Assembly (NCBI GenBank): GCA_902496665.1
Contig: CABVBU010000011.1
Coordinates: 5,054 to 69,053, forward strand
Source: an uncultured Clostridium sp.
GTDB taxonomy: Bacteria > Bacillota > Clostridia > Lachnospirales > Lachnospiraceae
Reading direction: 5' to 3'
Length of the DNA stretch: 64,000 nt
A program made the position numbers and the translations under genes. Below, piece by piece: positions 42,208 through 51,171 of this stretch; positions within the stretch are counted from its first letter, which is position 1, and every line of letters starts with the position of its first letter. The notes under the pieces were generated by a model. That model did no database searches and was not told the DNA's origin. It saw nothing but the letters and a program-made list of their open reading frames with translations.

Positions 42208-42313
42208 TTTTCTCCTCTCTTTGCATAGTTCTTTTTATCACACTTTGCGCCTGCCGACAGAGATACCGGGGACCCTGCCACTTTACGCCAATATCCCGGC
42301 ACCATCGGCCTTA

Positions 42314-43042
42314 TCACTCATCCACATCCAGCAGCGTGATCACAATCCCGTCCGCCCCGATCTCCGTCTTCCTCTTCACGATATCCTCGATCTGCGCCCG
42401 CTCCTGATCCGAGAGCGATGCCGCGTTCACCACGACGTCCACCTTCCCGTCCGTGATGCTGACCACCGGGTCCACAAAGCCTTTTGCCTTTAAAAGCGTC
42501 TCCGCCGCGTTCTCCTTTTCCGAGATCTCCGTCATCCCGATGAGGTTCTGGATCGCCGTCTGCTTCTCCTCCTCCGAGATCTGGTCACTGTTGATGATCT
42601 GCATCAGAGTTTCCTTATTCTTTGCCCGGATCTGCTCCCTGCCAAGTTGGACGCCAGCTATGTACTCGGAGATCCCTGTTCCGCCGGTGAGCACCGCCTC
42701 ACCCGGATTCTCGATTCCCGCAGCCGCTGTCTCCTGCCCGGAAACTTCTGCACCAGCAGATTCCGCACTCTCAGGCACCGCCGCCACCTCATTTCCATCG
42801 GGCAGAAGTTCCTCTCCATCCCCGTCAAAACTCGCAATTTCCTTGAGCTTTCCATCATCCACCTCATTCTTCGCCTGATTCTCCGCCAGAATGTCCGAAT
42901 CGGAAATATCCATCATCCCCGCCTCGTACACCTCTGCCCCCGCCACTTCCTTCTTCGACGAGTAATTCAGGTATCCCGCTGCCGCGATCATGACTGCCAG
43001 CGTCGTGATAATGATCTGATTTCTTCTGAAGATCCGTTTCAT
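42314..43042 (-). CDS. spoIIIAH: stage III sporulation protein AH
   Basis: The mother-cell half of the SpoIIIAH-SpoIIQ channel that links mother cell and forespore. The start at 43042 (MKRIFRRNQIIITTLAVMIA) follows GAAGGAG; one membrane segment is followed by an acidic linker (about 30-110) and a YscJ-like C-terminal ring domain with ETLLKAKGFVDPVVSI and VDVVVNAASLSDQERAQIED. Last gene of the spoIIIA operon. Confidence 0.93.
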   Translation of the reverse strand: MKRIFRRNQIIITTLAVMIAAAGYLNYSSKKEVAGAEVYEAGMMDISDSDILAENQAKNEVDDGKLKEIASFDGDGEELLPDGNEVAAVPESAESAGAEVSGQETAAAGIENPGEAVLTGGTGISEYIAGVQLGREQIRAKNKETLMQIINSDQISEEEKQTAIQNLIGMTEISEKENAAETLLKAKGFVDPVVSITDGKVDVVVNAASLSDQERAQIEDIVKRKTEIGADGIVITLLDVDE

Positions 43043-43108
43043 CGCAAAACTCCTTCTTTCCCATACTTTCATACTTCCATTCTATGATTCCCAGCATGAA
43101 ATATGCGG

Positions 43109-43738
43109 TTATTTCACCGCCCGCTTCATCACCTTGATCTTATTCGCCGGAAGTCCTAAAAGCGCCTCCATCGCCTCCGAGATCTCTGCCCGGATCACCG
43201 CACTTCCGCCGCCGTCCGCGCTGATGACTACACCGGAGATCTCCGGTTTCACTTCCTTCTCCATCACCGGTGACTGGCTCTTCCCGTCAAGCACCGTGCT
43301 CTCCGACTGGTTCTCCTCCTTTGTGATCCGCGAACTCCCGGAGCTGCTCCCGCTCTCCTCCGTCACTGAGGACGTGCTGCTCTTATCCACATGCCAGATT
43401 CTCTCCTCCGAAGATTTCAACACGACCATCACATCCGCCTCCCCGACGCCATCCACGCTCTTTAATAGTTCCCGGATCCGCCGTTCCAACTTCTCCTCGT
43501 AAGAACCACTCTCCTCCTTTGCCGCTGCTTCCTCCCCGGCATCTTCCAACGCAGTGCTCTCATCGTCCCCGCTGACATCCGCGATCACCTCCACCGTTCC
43601 AGCTCTCAATCCGGAATCCGTTGTCTTCCCATTCGGCAGTGAGATCACAAACAGCAGCAGCCCGGAACAGAATAGAAAAATCACCTTCTCCTTATTCCCT
43701 TTCAACATCGACCTCAATCTCCCGTTCTTCCACTCCAT
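43109..43738 (-). CDS. spoIIIAG: stage III sporulation protein AG
   Basis: A ring-forming component of the feeding-tube complex, 209 aa. A membrane segment (VIFLFCSGLLLFVISLPNG) is followed by an acidic linker and the YscJ/FliF-like domain YEEKLERRIRELLKSVDGVG, VMVVLKSSEERIWHVD, ending GLPANKIKVMKRAVK. AGGAG lies 7 nt before the chosen ATG, so it overlaps spoIIIAF by 47 nt. A later ATG (43708) with GAGG is an alternative. Confidence 0.92.
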   Translation of the reverse strand: MEWKNGRLRSMLKGNKEKVIFLFCSGLLLFVISLPNGKTTDSGLRAGTVEVIADVSGDDESTALEDAGEEAAAKEESGSYEEKLERRIRELLKSVDGVGEADVMVVLKSSEERIWHVDKSSTSSVTEESGSSSGSSRITKEENQSESTVLDGKSQSPVMEKEVKPEISGVVISADGGGSAVIRAEISEAMEALLGLPANKIKVMKRAVK

Positions 43739-44204
43739 AATAAGCTCCTATCTTTCTTCTGACCGAAGCGATCTCCGCTCCTGCCTGATTCCGCTCTCCC
43801 CGGACCACTAACTTTACATGGCTGAGATTCCCGGCATCCGCCACCCGGGCCGATACGCTCACGCATTCCAGCCCATCACTCTCTGCCATAGTCCGGATAT
43901 CAGACTCCACCGCCGCCCGGTACCGCTCATAAAATCCTGCGATCCGCCTCTCATCCACGGCTCCAAGTTCCTCCTTCAGCGTCCGCACATCGTCCTCAAA
44001 AATGATCTTCTCAAACATGCCCGCTATCGCTGTCTCCATCCCCGTGATCCGTGCAAGCGGCCCAAAAGCCAGCAGGATCATAACCGCCCCGGCAAACAGC
44101 CGCAAGTACTTTTCGTATTTCGGATCCGGCAGAAGATTCATGACCATGGTCACGAAGATCATGTAAAAAACGATGTCTTTTACCCAGTTTTCAATCGCTG
44201 TCAT
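43692..44204 (-). CDS. spoIIIAF: stage III sporulation protein AF
   Basis: A 170-aa protein with two N-terminal membrane segments (DIVFYMIFVTMVMNLLP, FAGAVMILLAFGPLARI) and a soluble C-terminal domain ending VEEREIEVDVE. The ATG at 44204 follows GGAGGAG at 4 nt. Component of the SpoIIIA engulfment-channel complex; it lies 73 nt after spoIIIAE. Confidence 0.9.
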   Translation of the reverse strand: MTAIENWVKDIVFYMIFVTMVMNLLPDPKYEKYLRLFAGAVMILLAFGPLARITGMETAIAGMFEKIIFEDDVRTLKEELGAVDERRIAGFYERYRAAVESDIRTMAESDGLECVSVSARVADAGNLSHVKLVVRGERNQAGAEIASVRRKIGAYYGVEEREIEVDVERE

Positions 44205-44277
44205 GCCGCTCCTCCACTTCTCCACTGCTGTTCACATTTTGCACAGCCACCTTGATAATACGCAGTGTGACAACAAC

Positions 44278-45543
44278 TCATCCCGCATAGTACACCGCAT
44301 TCGTAGAATAACTGATCACTGCGATGGTCACCGCAAACAACGCCAGCGAATACCCGACGATTTCGAGTAACATCCCATGCCCCACGGCATTCTGCGCCAT
44401 GCATGCAGCTAGCCGCTTATCACATACAGGCTGCATCACAGCCGCTGCCAGATAGTAGAGCGCCATGAGCACCGCCAGCTTCACCATAGGTACCGACGCC
44501 AGAAAGATCAGGACCGCCACCGCCGCGGCACCCACCGTGTTCTTTATGAGAACCGCCGATCCCATCAGAAGATTTGACATCGCCCCGGCCCCTGCGCCGA
44601 TTCCCGGAACCGCCTCGATGGTCCGCACGACCGCCGCGTTTTTCATGGCATCCGCCTGGGGCAGAACCAGCCCCTGGATCAGGTGAAATCCCACAACGAT
44701 ACCGAACATGGTCTTCACGGTCCACCCCACGACTTTTCCCAGGAACTCCGTCATCACCGAGAACATTTCTTCCCGGAACAGATTTCCCACCAGGGAGAGC
44801 ACCATGTAGAGCTTCATGATCGGCAAAAGGAATCCCGAGACCACCGCCTGGATCACGCCAATGGCCCCCAGCGTGAATCCGCAGACCGATGCCGATGTCA
44901 CCGCCCCACCCGCCATAGTCACTGCAAGGAAATATGCCGGGAGCAGAACCTTCATGAACCCTAAGATATCCCCTGTGGTCTCCTCTGCGATGCGAATACT
45001 GGCAAAAAAGCTCGCCGCCAGGAATGTCTGCACGCAGATACAGATCACGTAGGCCCCCGTCTCCGACAGCTGGCTGGAACCGAAAATTCCGAAAAAGCCG
45101 GAACATGCCGCCCCGCACAGGGACAGAATCAGGATTTCCGCTAAAAACGAGGTGTTTGTCCGGATCTCCGAGAACAGTGCGGAGACGATCCTGTCCTTTC
45201 CATATAAGAAGACGTTCTCCACATCACCTTTCCGGATCATGTCCATTAAGTCCCGGAATGTAAGTCCCGCCGTATCATCACCGCCGATCTGGTCTAAATA
45301 CTCCTGGATTTCTGTAACGTCAATATCTACTATCTCATCATCCTGCTGCTGTTCCGCTCTCTGCCCGAAATCCACTGTTTCCGCTGTTGGTATCGGAATT
45401 TTCCACAATCCAGCCTGCCGCCCTGTTTTCTGTCTGAAACCGGTCTGCTCTGCGGCAAAAGCTATAACCTCACTCTGTCTGATTCCCCAGAATATCCCCA
45501 TAACAAGCCCCAGCATCAGAAATACATTTCTCTTCCATCTCAT
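44278..45543 (-). CDS. spoIIIAE: stage III sporulation protein AE
   Basis: A polytopic membrane protein of 421 aa. It begins MRWKRNVFLMLGLVMGIFWG, a signal-like segment, and has many later hydrophobic helices. DLMDMIRKGDVENVFLYGKD and GAGAGAMSNLLMGSAVLIKN fit SpoIIIAE. The start overlaps the spoIIIAD stop (ATGA). The reading frame stays open far upstream through spoIIID-region sequence (the spoIIIAD gene in another frame), which is not coding. Confidence 0.93.
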   Translation of the reverse strand: MRWKRNVFLMLGLVMGIFWGIRQSEVIAFAAEQTGFRQKTGRQAGLWKIPIPTAETVDFGQRAEQQQDDEIVDIDVTEIQEYLDQIGGDDTAGLTFRDLMDMIRKGDVENVFLYGKDRIVSALFSEIRTNTSFLAEILILSLCGAACSGFFGIFGSSQLSETGAYVICICVQTFLAASFFASIRIAEETTGDILGFMKVLLPAYFLAVTMAGGAVTSASVCGFTLGAIGVIQAVVSGFLLPIMKLYMVLSLVGNLFREEMFSVMTEFLGKVVGWTVKTMFGIVVGFHLIQGLVLPQADAMKNAAVVRTIEAVPGIGAGAGAMSNLLMGSAVLIKNTVGAAAVAVLIFLASVPMVKLAVLMALYYLAAAVMQPVCDKRLAACMAQNAVGHGMLLEIVGYSLALFAVTIAVISYSTNAVYYAG

Positions 45544-45926
45544 TCCATAAACACCTTCAATGTCTCCACCAGCGACAGCACCACCGGCGCGCTCACCGCG
45601 AGGATCGCCAGCTTCCCAACCATCTCCACCTGGGTCCCCACCGCAGAGTATCCGGCATCCTTGCAGATCCCCGACGTGAACTCTGCGATATATGTGATTC
45701 CCGCCATCTTGAGTAACGCCGCCAGATACACATGCCGGATCCTGATCCCGTTTCCTATCTCCCGCAGGGTATCCAAAAGCACACCCAGTCTTGCCAGACC
45801 AAGAAATCCGACTCCGATGGATGCCGCCAGAACCAGGTACACCGCGTACTCCGGCTTCAGCGGTTTTAACTGCGCCGCAAGCAAAACTGCCGTAAGCCCC
45901 AGAAGCGCCGCCTGAACTACCGCCAT
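45540..45926 (-). CDS. spoIIIAD: stage III sporulation protein AD
   Basis: A 128-aa membrane protein with four hydrophobic segments. It opens MAVVQAALLGLTAVLLAAQL and has ITYIAEFTSGICKDAGYSAV, a conserved SpoIIIAD/AC-type stretch. AGGAGG lies 7 nt before the ATG. It overlaps spoIIIAE by 4 nt. Confidence 0.93.
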   Translation of the reverse strand: MAVVQAALLGLTAVLLAAQLKPLKPEYAVYLVLAASIGVGFLGLARLGVLLDTLREIGNGIRIRHVYLAALLKMAGITYIAEFTSGICKDAGYSAVGTQVEMVGKLAILAVSAPVVLSLVETLKVFME

Positions 45927-45940
45927 AACTCTCCCTCCTT

Positions 45941-46135
45941 TCACAGCGAAAACAGATTTTTAATTGTCTCAAACAGATCATAGATATACGGCACGATCCA
46001 AAACAGCACCAGGATCAATCCTGCGAGACTCGTGAGAAACGCCTGGTCCTCGCGCCCGCTGTGCTTCAACACCTGACACATCACCGACACCAGGATCCCC
46101 ACCGCCGCGATCTTAAATATCAGATTTACCCCCAT
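45941..46135 (-). CDS. spoIIIAC: stage III sporulation protein AC
   Basis: A 64-aa, two-helix membrane protein: MGVNLIFKIAAVGILVSVMC then a loop and FLTSLAGLILVLFWIVPYIY. GGGGGAG lies 3-4 nt before the ATG. The frame spacing matches the conserved AB-AC-AD order. Confidence 0.93.
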   Translation of the reverse strand: MGVNLIFKIAAVGILVSVMCQVLKHSGREDQAFLTSLAGLILVLFWIVPYIYDLFETIKNLFSL

Positions 46136-46145
46136 AGTCTCCCCC

Positions 46146-46682
46146 TTACGCAAAGAGTACCAGAATAAAAAGTCCTGCCGCCATTCCGAGAGACCGGTAC
46201 AGCTTTGTCCGGCTCTCCATTTCCTTCTTTAAGAACGCCAGAGAGTCATCCGCCTGTTCCAGATAGAACAGGATCGTCCGCTCCTGGGTCTTTTTGTCCG
46301 CGTAACCGAGATTTTCCCCCAGTGCCTGGAGTGCTTCAAGATCCTGTTTTCTTAAAGGAAGATCGTCCGGAAATTTTTCCATCTCTTCCTTCCATATCTC
46401 GGCAAACGGCTTCCCAGCTTCTTCCTCCATCCGCTTTTCCACCCGTAGAAAAAAGAGTCCTGCCTCCGCCGCCATCCCGGAATTCCCGTCTGAAAACCGG
46501 CTGCCGATCTCCTTTAGTGCCTCCGGCAGCGTCTCGTTGGAGTACAGGATCCGCGCCTTCAGATAAACCGCCATCTGTCGGAAGGTTCCAAGCATCTTTA
46601 CCCGCATCTCCCACTCCCCCGCCAGCAGAAAACCTCCAGCTACCGCCGCTGCCGCCATGCACAAGAGTCCTAAATATTTCAT
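46146..46682 (-). CDS. spoIIIAB: stage III sporulation protein AB
   Basis: A 178-aa protein with an N-terminal membrane segment (YLGLLCMAAAAVAGGFLL), a helical cytoplasmic-facing middle (MAVYLKARILYSNETLPEAL, ALGENLGYADKKTQ) and a C-terminal membrane segment. It starts 42 nt after spoIIIAA. GspF-like role in the SpoIIIA complex. Confidence 0.92.
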   Translation of the reverse strand: MKYLGLLCMAAAAVAGGFLLAGEWEMRVKMLGTFRQMAVYLKARILYSNETLPEALKEIGSRFSDGNSGMAAEAGLFFLRVEKRMEEEAGKPFAEIWKEEMEKFPDDLPLRKQDLEALQALGENLGYADKKTQERTILFYLEQADDSLAFLKKEMESRTKLYRSLGMAAGLFILVLFA

Positions 46683-46724
46683 GTCTCATCCCCGCCCACT
46701 CACAATCTATGTCTTGTTTAAACC

Positions 46725-47615
46725 TTAATCTCTTTTATCCATTCGCTGAAAATTCACATCATAAATTCCCACTATCGTTCCCGGTCCCGGAACCCCGGAA
46801 AGAACCACATATCTGGAAAACACCTTCTCTTCCGCCAGTTCCCGCCACGCCGGCCGCTTCATGATATCCCCAACATCTGCACCATGGACCGTCGCCAGGA
46901 TCCTGCACCCGCAGTTCATCCCATACTTCATCGCCAGGATCTCGCCTTCCCCTCCTGCCTCGTCCACCGCCAGCACCTGGGGTGCCATGGAGCGCAGCAT
47001 CATGAGCATTCCCTCAGACTTAGGGCACCCGTCCATCACGTCGGTCCTGGGCCCCAGGTCACACTGGGCAATTCCTCCAAAACACGCTGCGATCTCCGAA
47101 CGCTCGTCCACCACGGACACATTCTTCCCCGCTCCCCATGCTCCCCCGTATGAAAGTTCCCGGATCAGGTCCCTCAAAAGTGTTGTCTTTCCTGCTCCCG
47201 GCGGGGAGATCAAAAGCGTGTCCAGAAATGTTTTCCCATCCATCAGGTACGGCAGCACGTTTTTTGCGCAGCCCTTTACCTCATGGGCAACGCGGATATT
47301 TAAAGATGAGAGATCCCGGACCGTCCTCACATGTCCGTCCTCCACCACCGCTTTCCCTGCGATTCCCACACGGTGTCCCCCGCGGATCGTGAGGAATCCC
47401 TGGCTGATCTCCCGCTCATAGGCGTACAGCGAATGCCTGGAACAGATCTCAATGATCCCGCGGATCAGCTCCTGGTCTGCAAGGATTTCGGTTTCCTTTT
47501 CCCCGGTATCCGTATATATCATCACTGTTTTCCCCGCGCGGATTCTGATCTCACGGATCATTTTCATATCTGAAACCGCATCTCTCAACATCTGTTCGAA
47601 AATTTCCGCATTCAT
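46725..47615 (-). CDS. spoIIIAA: stage III sporulation protein AA (ATPase)
   Basis: The secretion-type ATPase of the mother cell-forespore channel, 296 aa. Walker A is PPGAGKTTLLRDL (138-145), preceded by FLTIRGGHRVGIAGKAV. VVDERSEIAACFGGIAQCDL and PQVLAVDEAGGEGEI (Walker B) follow. First gene of the eight-gene spoIIIA operon, with a sigma-E-like promoter upstream. Confidence 0.95.
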   Translation of the reverse strand: MNAEIFEQMLRDAVSDMKMIREIRIRAGKTVMIYTDTGEKETEILADQELIRGIIEICSRHSLYAYEREISQGFLTIRGGHRVGIAGKAVVEDGHVRTVRDLSSLNIRVAHEVKGCAKNVLPYLMDGKTFLDTLLISPPGAGKTTLLRDLIRELSYGGAWGAGKNVSVVDERSEIAACFGGIAQCDLGPRTDVMDGCPKSEGMLMMLRSMAPQVLAVDEAGGEGEILAMKYGMNCGCRILATVHGADVGDIMKRPAWRELAEEKVFSRYVVLSGVPGPGTIVGIYDVNFQRMDKRD

Positions 47616-47650
47616 ATTGCACTCCTTTCTGCCTGTCCCGGAATTGATAC

Positions 47651-47677
47651 AATATATGACTCCTACGGTTTTTTATG
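47651..47677 (-). promoter_or_regulatory. sigma-E-like promoter of the spoIIIA operon
   Basis: On the minus strand CATAAAA (47671-47677), 12 nt, CATATATT (47651-47658); compare consensus CATACANT for the -10. The start would lie about 30 nt before the spoIIIAA ATG. spoIIIA is a sigma-E operon in Bacillus. Confidence 0.5.
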
Positions 47678-47693
47678 ATATTTTCTGGAAAAT

Positions 47694-47741
47694 AAAAAAG
47701 CACATCCACCCAGTCAGTTTCACCTGACCAGACAGATATGC
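47694..47741 (-). terminator. intrinsic terminator after hom
   Basis: On the minus strand an 18-bp stem with several G-U pairs (arms 47700-47717 and 47724-47741) is followed by TTTTTT. It separates hom from spoIIIAA. Confidence 0.88.
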
Positions 47742-47772
47742 TTTCTAATTCCATTATTTCAAATACCGGCTG

Positions 47773-49065
47773 TTAATCCCCGTAAACCCTGATAATTCCG
47801 GACACCTCACGCAGCACGGACATGCCCTTCACGATCATCAGCGCATCGTTGAAATGGCGCTCCAGAACGGAATCTGTGATCACAACAAGCTCCGCAATAC
47901 CATCCCTCGCGCGTTTCTGAACGACCTGGGCAATGCTGACATCGTTGTTTCCGAGAACGCCCGCAATGTTTGCGAGGGCGCCCGGCTTATCTGCGACCTG
48001 AAGGCGGAGGAAATATCTCGATCTCGTCTCCTCGATCGGCTTCACCGGATAATTCTTGTACGCCACGCCGCCGTTCCATCCACAGTTGTCGTGAACGATA
48101 TTTCTCATGACAATGATGATATCACCCATAACAGCGCTGGCCGTCGGCATCTTTCCCGCGCCGCGTCCCATGAACATCGCGTCATCGCAGGCCTCGCCGT
48201 GTACGAACACCGCGTTGAAGGAGTCGCGGACCGTCGCAAGCGGATGCTGCTCCGGGATCAGCATCGGATGGACCTTGACCTCGATCTTTCCATCCACCAG
48301 CTTTGTAACGCCGAGAAGCTTGATCACATAACCAAATTCCTTCGCGTAGCGGATATCATCGGAGGTGATCTTCGTGATCCCTTCCATATAGACATCGCTG
48401 AAGGTCACCTTGGAGTTGAACGCCAGGGAGGACATGATCGCGATCTTTCGTCCCGCGTCGTAACCTTCCACGTCCGCCGTCGGATCTGCCTCCGCGTATC
48501 CAAGCTCTGTGGCCTTTGCCAGCGCTTCCTTGTAATCCATCCCCTCTTCCGACATCTTTGTCAGAATGTAGTTCGTGGTTCCGTTTACGATTCCCATGAT
48601 CTCTGTCAGCATGCTGCCCGCAAGGCTCTGCTTTAACGGGCGGATGATCGGGATCGCGCCTGCAACCGCTGCCTCAAACTGGATGTCGCAGCCACTGTTT
48701 TCCGCCAGTGTCAGGATCTCCTGTCCGTGCTCCGCGAGCACGTCCTTGTTGGCGGTGACCACCTGTTTTCCGGCTTCCAGAGCCTGCACGATATAGGTTC
48801 TCGCCGGTTCCACGCCACCCATGAGCTCGATCACAAGCTGGATCTCCTCATCTTCCAGGATCTCCTGCCAGTTGTCCGTCATAATCTCCTTCGGGATCCC
48901 CGGGCGGTCCTTCCTTGTGTTCCGCACCAGAACCTTCTTAATTTCCAGGCTGGCACCGGTCTTCTGGAACATCTCATCTTTTAACATCTCGGCGAGGGCA
49001 TACACGCCGCTTCCAACCGTTCCAGCGCCGAGAAGCGCCGCCTTGATCACATTTCTCTCTCCCAT
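47773..49065 (-). CDS. hom: homoserine dehydrogenase
   Basis: Reduces aspartate semialdehyde to homoserine for threonine and methionine synthesis. The start at 49065 (MGERNVIKAALLGAGTVGSG) follows GAGGAG at 9 nt and gives 430 aa. The Rossmann motif is LLGAGTVGSGVY; GGVEPARTYIVQALEAGKQV and GIVNGTTNYILTKMSEEG form the core; GYAEADPTADVEGYDAGRK is the catalytic region. A C-terminal ACT domain (VADKPGALANIAGVLGNNDV) suggests feedback control. Its promoter abuts a MITE. Confidence 0.96.
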   Translation of the reverse strand: MGERNVIKAALLGAGTVGSGVYALAEMLKDEMFQKTGASLEIKKVLVRNTRKDRPGIPKEIMTDNWQEILEDEEIQLVIELMGGVEPARTYIVQALEAGKQVVTANKDVLAEHGQEILTLAENSGCDIQFEAAVAGAIPIIRPLKQSLAGSMLTEIMGIVNGTTNYILTKMSEEGMDYKEALAKATELGYAEADPTADVEGYDAGRKIAIMSSLAFNSKVTFSDVYMEGITKITSDDIRYAKEFGYVIKLLGVTKLVDGKIEVKVHPMLIPEQHPLATVRDSFNAVFVHGEACDDAMFMGRGAGKMPTASAVMGDIIIVMRNIVHDNCGWNGGVAYKNYPVKPIEETRSRYFLRLQVADKPGALANIAGVLGNNDVSIAQVVQKRARDGIAELVVITDSVLERHFNDALMIVKGMSVLREVSGIIRVYGD

Positions 49066-49185
49066 GGTTCGTATCTCCTCTATCCCTGGCATAGCCGCAT
49101 TCGTAACTGCAGACATCCGTCAGTCTTCTCTTTTATTCTCCCATGACCGTGAGCCATGGACATTTGTCTTTTTCAAAGCGACGTA

Positions 49186-49214
49186 ATTATACTACACTAC
49201 GTTTAAAAATGCAA
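49186..49214 (-). promoter_or_regulatory. hom promoter, -35 inside a MITE target duplication
   Basis: On the minus strand TTGCAT (49209-49214), 17 nt, TATAAT (49186-49191). The -35 falls within the 8-bp duplication AAATGCAA (49207-49214) and directly abuts MITE copy B. Confidence 0.8.
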
Positions 49215-49347
49215 GTAACTATTCAGTACCTTCATAGTTACTTGCAAAAATCCATTCCAGATCAGCTGCGCCGATGGGATTTTTGCCTTCCAGCTTATGT
49301 TATCTTACGGTCAGCGCAGCAGGTGCGCAGACCTGCTGAACAGTTAT
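49215..49347 (-). mobile_element. 133-bp IS66-type MITE, copy B
   Basis: Ends GTAACTATTCAG (49215 onward) and, on the other strand, ATAACTGTTCAG. The 8-bp repeats AAATGCAA (49207-49214 and 49348-49355) match 8/8. It lies between hom and the DUF4272 gene, immediately upstream of the hom -35 box. Confidence 0.92.
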
Positions 49348-49412
49348 AAATGCAACTAAAAAACACACCATAGATCTCTCCATGATGTGTTTTGTTACTG
49401 TGCTTTATCTCC

Positions 49413-50660
49413 TCACGTATCCACCGGCACATGGTCCCAGTCTGCCTTCTCCCCGGCTCCCACGAGCCAGTTTAACGCTTTATGGCGCTCAAAGACCACG
49501 CCTCCGTCCATTCCCGCAGGCGCGGGCAGATCCCGCATCCTCGTATCGGTGCATGCCCAGTCCAGGCAGAAGATCATATCGCAGGCATCGAGAAGTTCCT
49601 TCGCACTCCTCGGCTTCGCCGCCTCCAGGATCTCCCTCATGGAGTGAAAGGCTGTTAGAAGCTGCGCTGCCTCCGCCACTGCGCAGAAGTGATCTGGGAA
49701 ATCTAACGGCCCGTCGATCAGTCCCAGCGCCCACTCCATCACATACAGATTCTCGTACTGCCAGGAATAGGATATCTTCTCTGATTCTTTCGGATCCTCG
49801 TTGTGCAGGTAATTCCACTCCTTCAGGGAGAAGAAATCATCCGCCCCAAACTCGTTGATCCGCCTCTGGATGAATTCCAATGCCTCTTTCTGGCTCATCT
49901 TTTTCGCCAGCATGGCCTCAGAAAATACCGCCACCAGCATGAGCGCCACCGCTCTCGCCGCGATCTCATATGGTGTCCGGCAGTCTGCCTCCGCCTCCGT
50001 CTCCAAAAGCGGGTAAAATACCGGAACATACACGCCCCGCGCCTCAAACTCTCTCCGGTTCTTCTCCCTGCGGTTCAACTGTTCCGTCTCGATCTCATTT
50101 CCCGGAACATAGCCCACCGCTTTATATGGCAGAAACCGCTCCATCTCACTGTTTCCGTTTCCGTCCAGGATCAGCTTCTCCATGCCGGACGCATCCAGGC
50201 AGTAAAATCCCCTTTTTTCTCCCCTGAACGCCATGACCGCGCGAAGATCGGAAAGAACACGAAACAGTGTCTGCTCCATATTTCTCTTCGCGGCCTCCTC
50301 TTCCTCTGTCAGGAATTCGGACTCTTCCCCCTCGAACACATAGTCCACCGAAACGATACTCTCGGTTCCTTCCAGCTGATAGAGAAGGTTCGTCTTCACA
50401 TCCACCACCGCGGTCTCGACCCTGGAAAAGTGGCCTCTCGCCCGGTCAGACCAGCTTCGGACCAGCTCCTGCTCCTCGCCGCCCGCGCTCTCGCAGTAGA
50501 TCCTGAGCGTCACATTCAGATTCCCATTGTGAAGTTCCAATCCTGTATCATGTGCGCTGCCCGGAACGTCAAAGGCGTCCCGCAGGCACTTCATGATCCG
50601 CTCCTGTGAAGATTCCTTGCAGAAAAGAAAGATCTTCCCCGCTTTCTGTTCCTCTGTCAC
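49413..50660 (-). CDS. DUF4272 domain protein
   Basis: A 415-aa, probably cytosolic acidic protein. The C-terminal half has RTPYEIAARAVALMLVAVFS, the W-Y-E pattern SYSWQYENLYVMEWALGLID, and repeated LDAC/ILEAA helical segments, which resemble DUF4272, a family without known function. The N-terminal 180 residues look like a separate alpha/beta region. The GTG start follows AAGGAGG at 8 nt. It is 31 nt after rlmH, forming an operon GNAT-rlmH-DUF4272. No function can be assigned. Confidence 0.7.
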   Translation of the reverse strand: MTEEQKAGKIFLFCKESSQERIMKCLRDAFDVPGSAHDTGLELHNGNLNVTLRIYCESAGGEEQELVRSWSDRARGHFSRVETAVVDVKTNLLYQLEGTESIVSVDYVFEGEESEFLTEEEEAAKRNMEQTLFRVLSDLRAVMAFRGEKRGFYCLDASGMEKLILDGNGNSEMERFLPYKAVGYVPGNEIETEQLNRREKNRREFEARGVYVPVFYPLLETEAEADCRTPYEIAARAVALMLVAVFSEAMLAKKMSQKEALEFIQRRINEFGADDFFSLKEWNYLHNEDPKESEKISYSWQYENLYVMEWALGLIDGPLDFPDHFCAVAEAAQLLTAFHSMREILEAAKPRSAKELLDACDMIFCLDWACTDTRMRDLPAPAGMDGGVVFERHKALNWLVGAGEKADWDHVPVDT

Positions 50661-50691
50661 TCGTTTTGCCTCCTTGCCAAGTCCCCATTTT

Positions 50692-51171
50692 TTACTTATG
50701 ATATGGTTCTCCCTGGATGATCCGGTAACTCCGGTAGATCTGTTCCAGGAGAATGACCCGCATGAGCTGGTGCGGGAATGTCATCTTTGAAAAGCTCAGT
50801 TTATAGTCGGCCCGTGCCAGGACCTGGTTGGAAAGTCCTAAAGATCCGCCGATGATAAACACGATCTGGCTGATCCCCGACACACCCCATTTTTCTATTT
50901 TTGCCGCAAGTTCCTCAGAATCCAGCATGTTTCCATTGATCGCAAGGGCAATGACGAAGCTGCCATCCTTGATGTTAGACAGAATCCGCTCGCCCTCTTT
51001 CTCCTTGATCTGCGTCTCCACCGCTTCGCTGGCCCCATCCGGCGTCTTTTCGTCCGCCACCTGAACGATCTCCAGCTTACAGTACCGGCTTAGGCGCTTG
51101 GAATATTCCGCGATGGCATCCTGAAAGAACTTTTCCTTGATCTTTCCGACTGTGATCAATGTGACCTTCAT
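50692..51171 (-). CDS. rlmH: 23S rRNA (pseudouridine1915-N3)-methyltransferase RlmH
   Basis: A SPOUT methyltransferase acting on 70S ribosomes at the decoding-site helix 69. The 159-aa product (MKVTLITVGKIKEKFFQDAI) has the family length and the knot motifs FVIALAINGNMLDSEELA, IVFIIGGSLGLS and LSFSKMTFPHQLMRVILLEQ, ending EPYHK. The ATG overlaps the GNAT stop (ATGA). Confidence 0.95.
   Translation of the reverse strand: MKVTLITVGKIKEKFFQDAIAEYSKRLSRYCKLEIVQVADEKTPDGASEAVETQIKEKEGERILSNIKDGSFVIALAINGNMLDSEELAAKIEKWGVSGISQIVFIIGGSLGLSNQVLARADYKLSFSKMTFPHQLMRVILLEQIYRSYRIIQGEPYHK

Noticed and set aside
45544..45981. Upstream extension of the spoIIIAE frame to 45981
   Set aside because: It runs through spoIIIAD in another frame; spoIIIAE's own start at 45543 overlaps the spoIIIAD stop and begins with a signal-like segment.
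49803..50609. 268-codon plus-strand frame opposite the DUF4272 gene
   Set aside because: The minus-strand frame has a good GTG start and ribosome site, operon context and plausible composition; the plus-strand frame has none.
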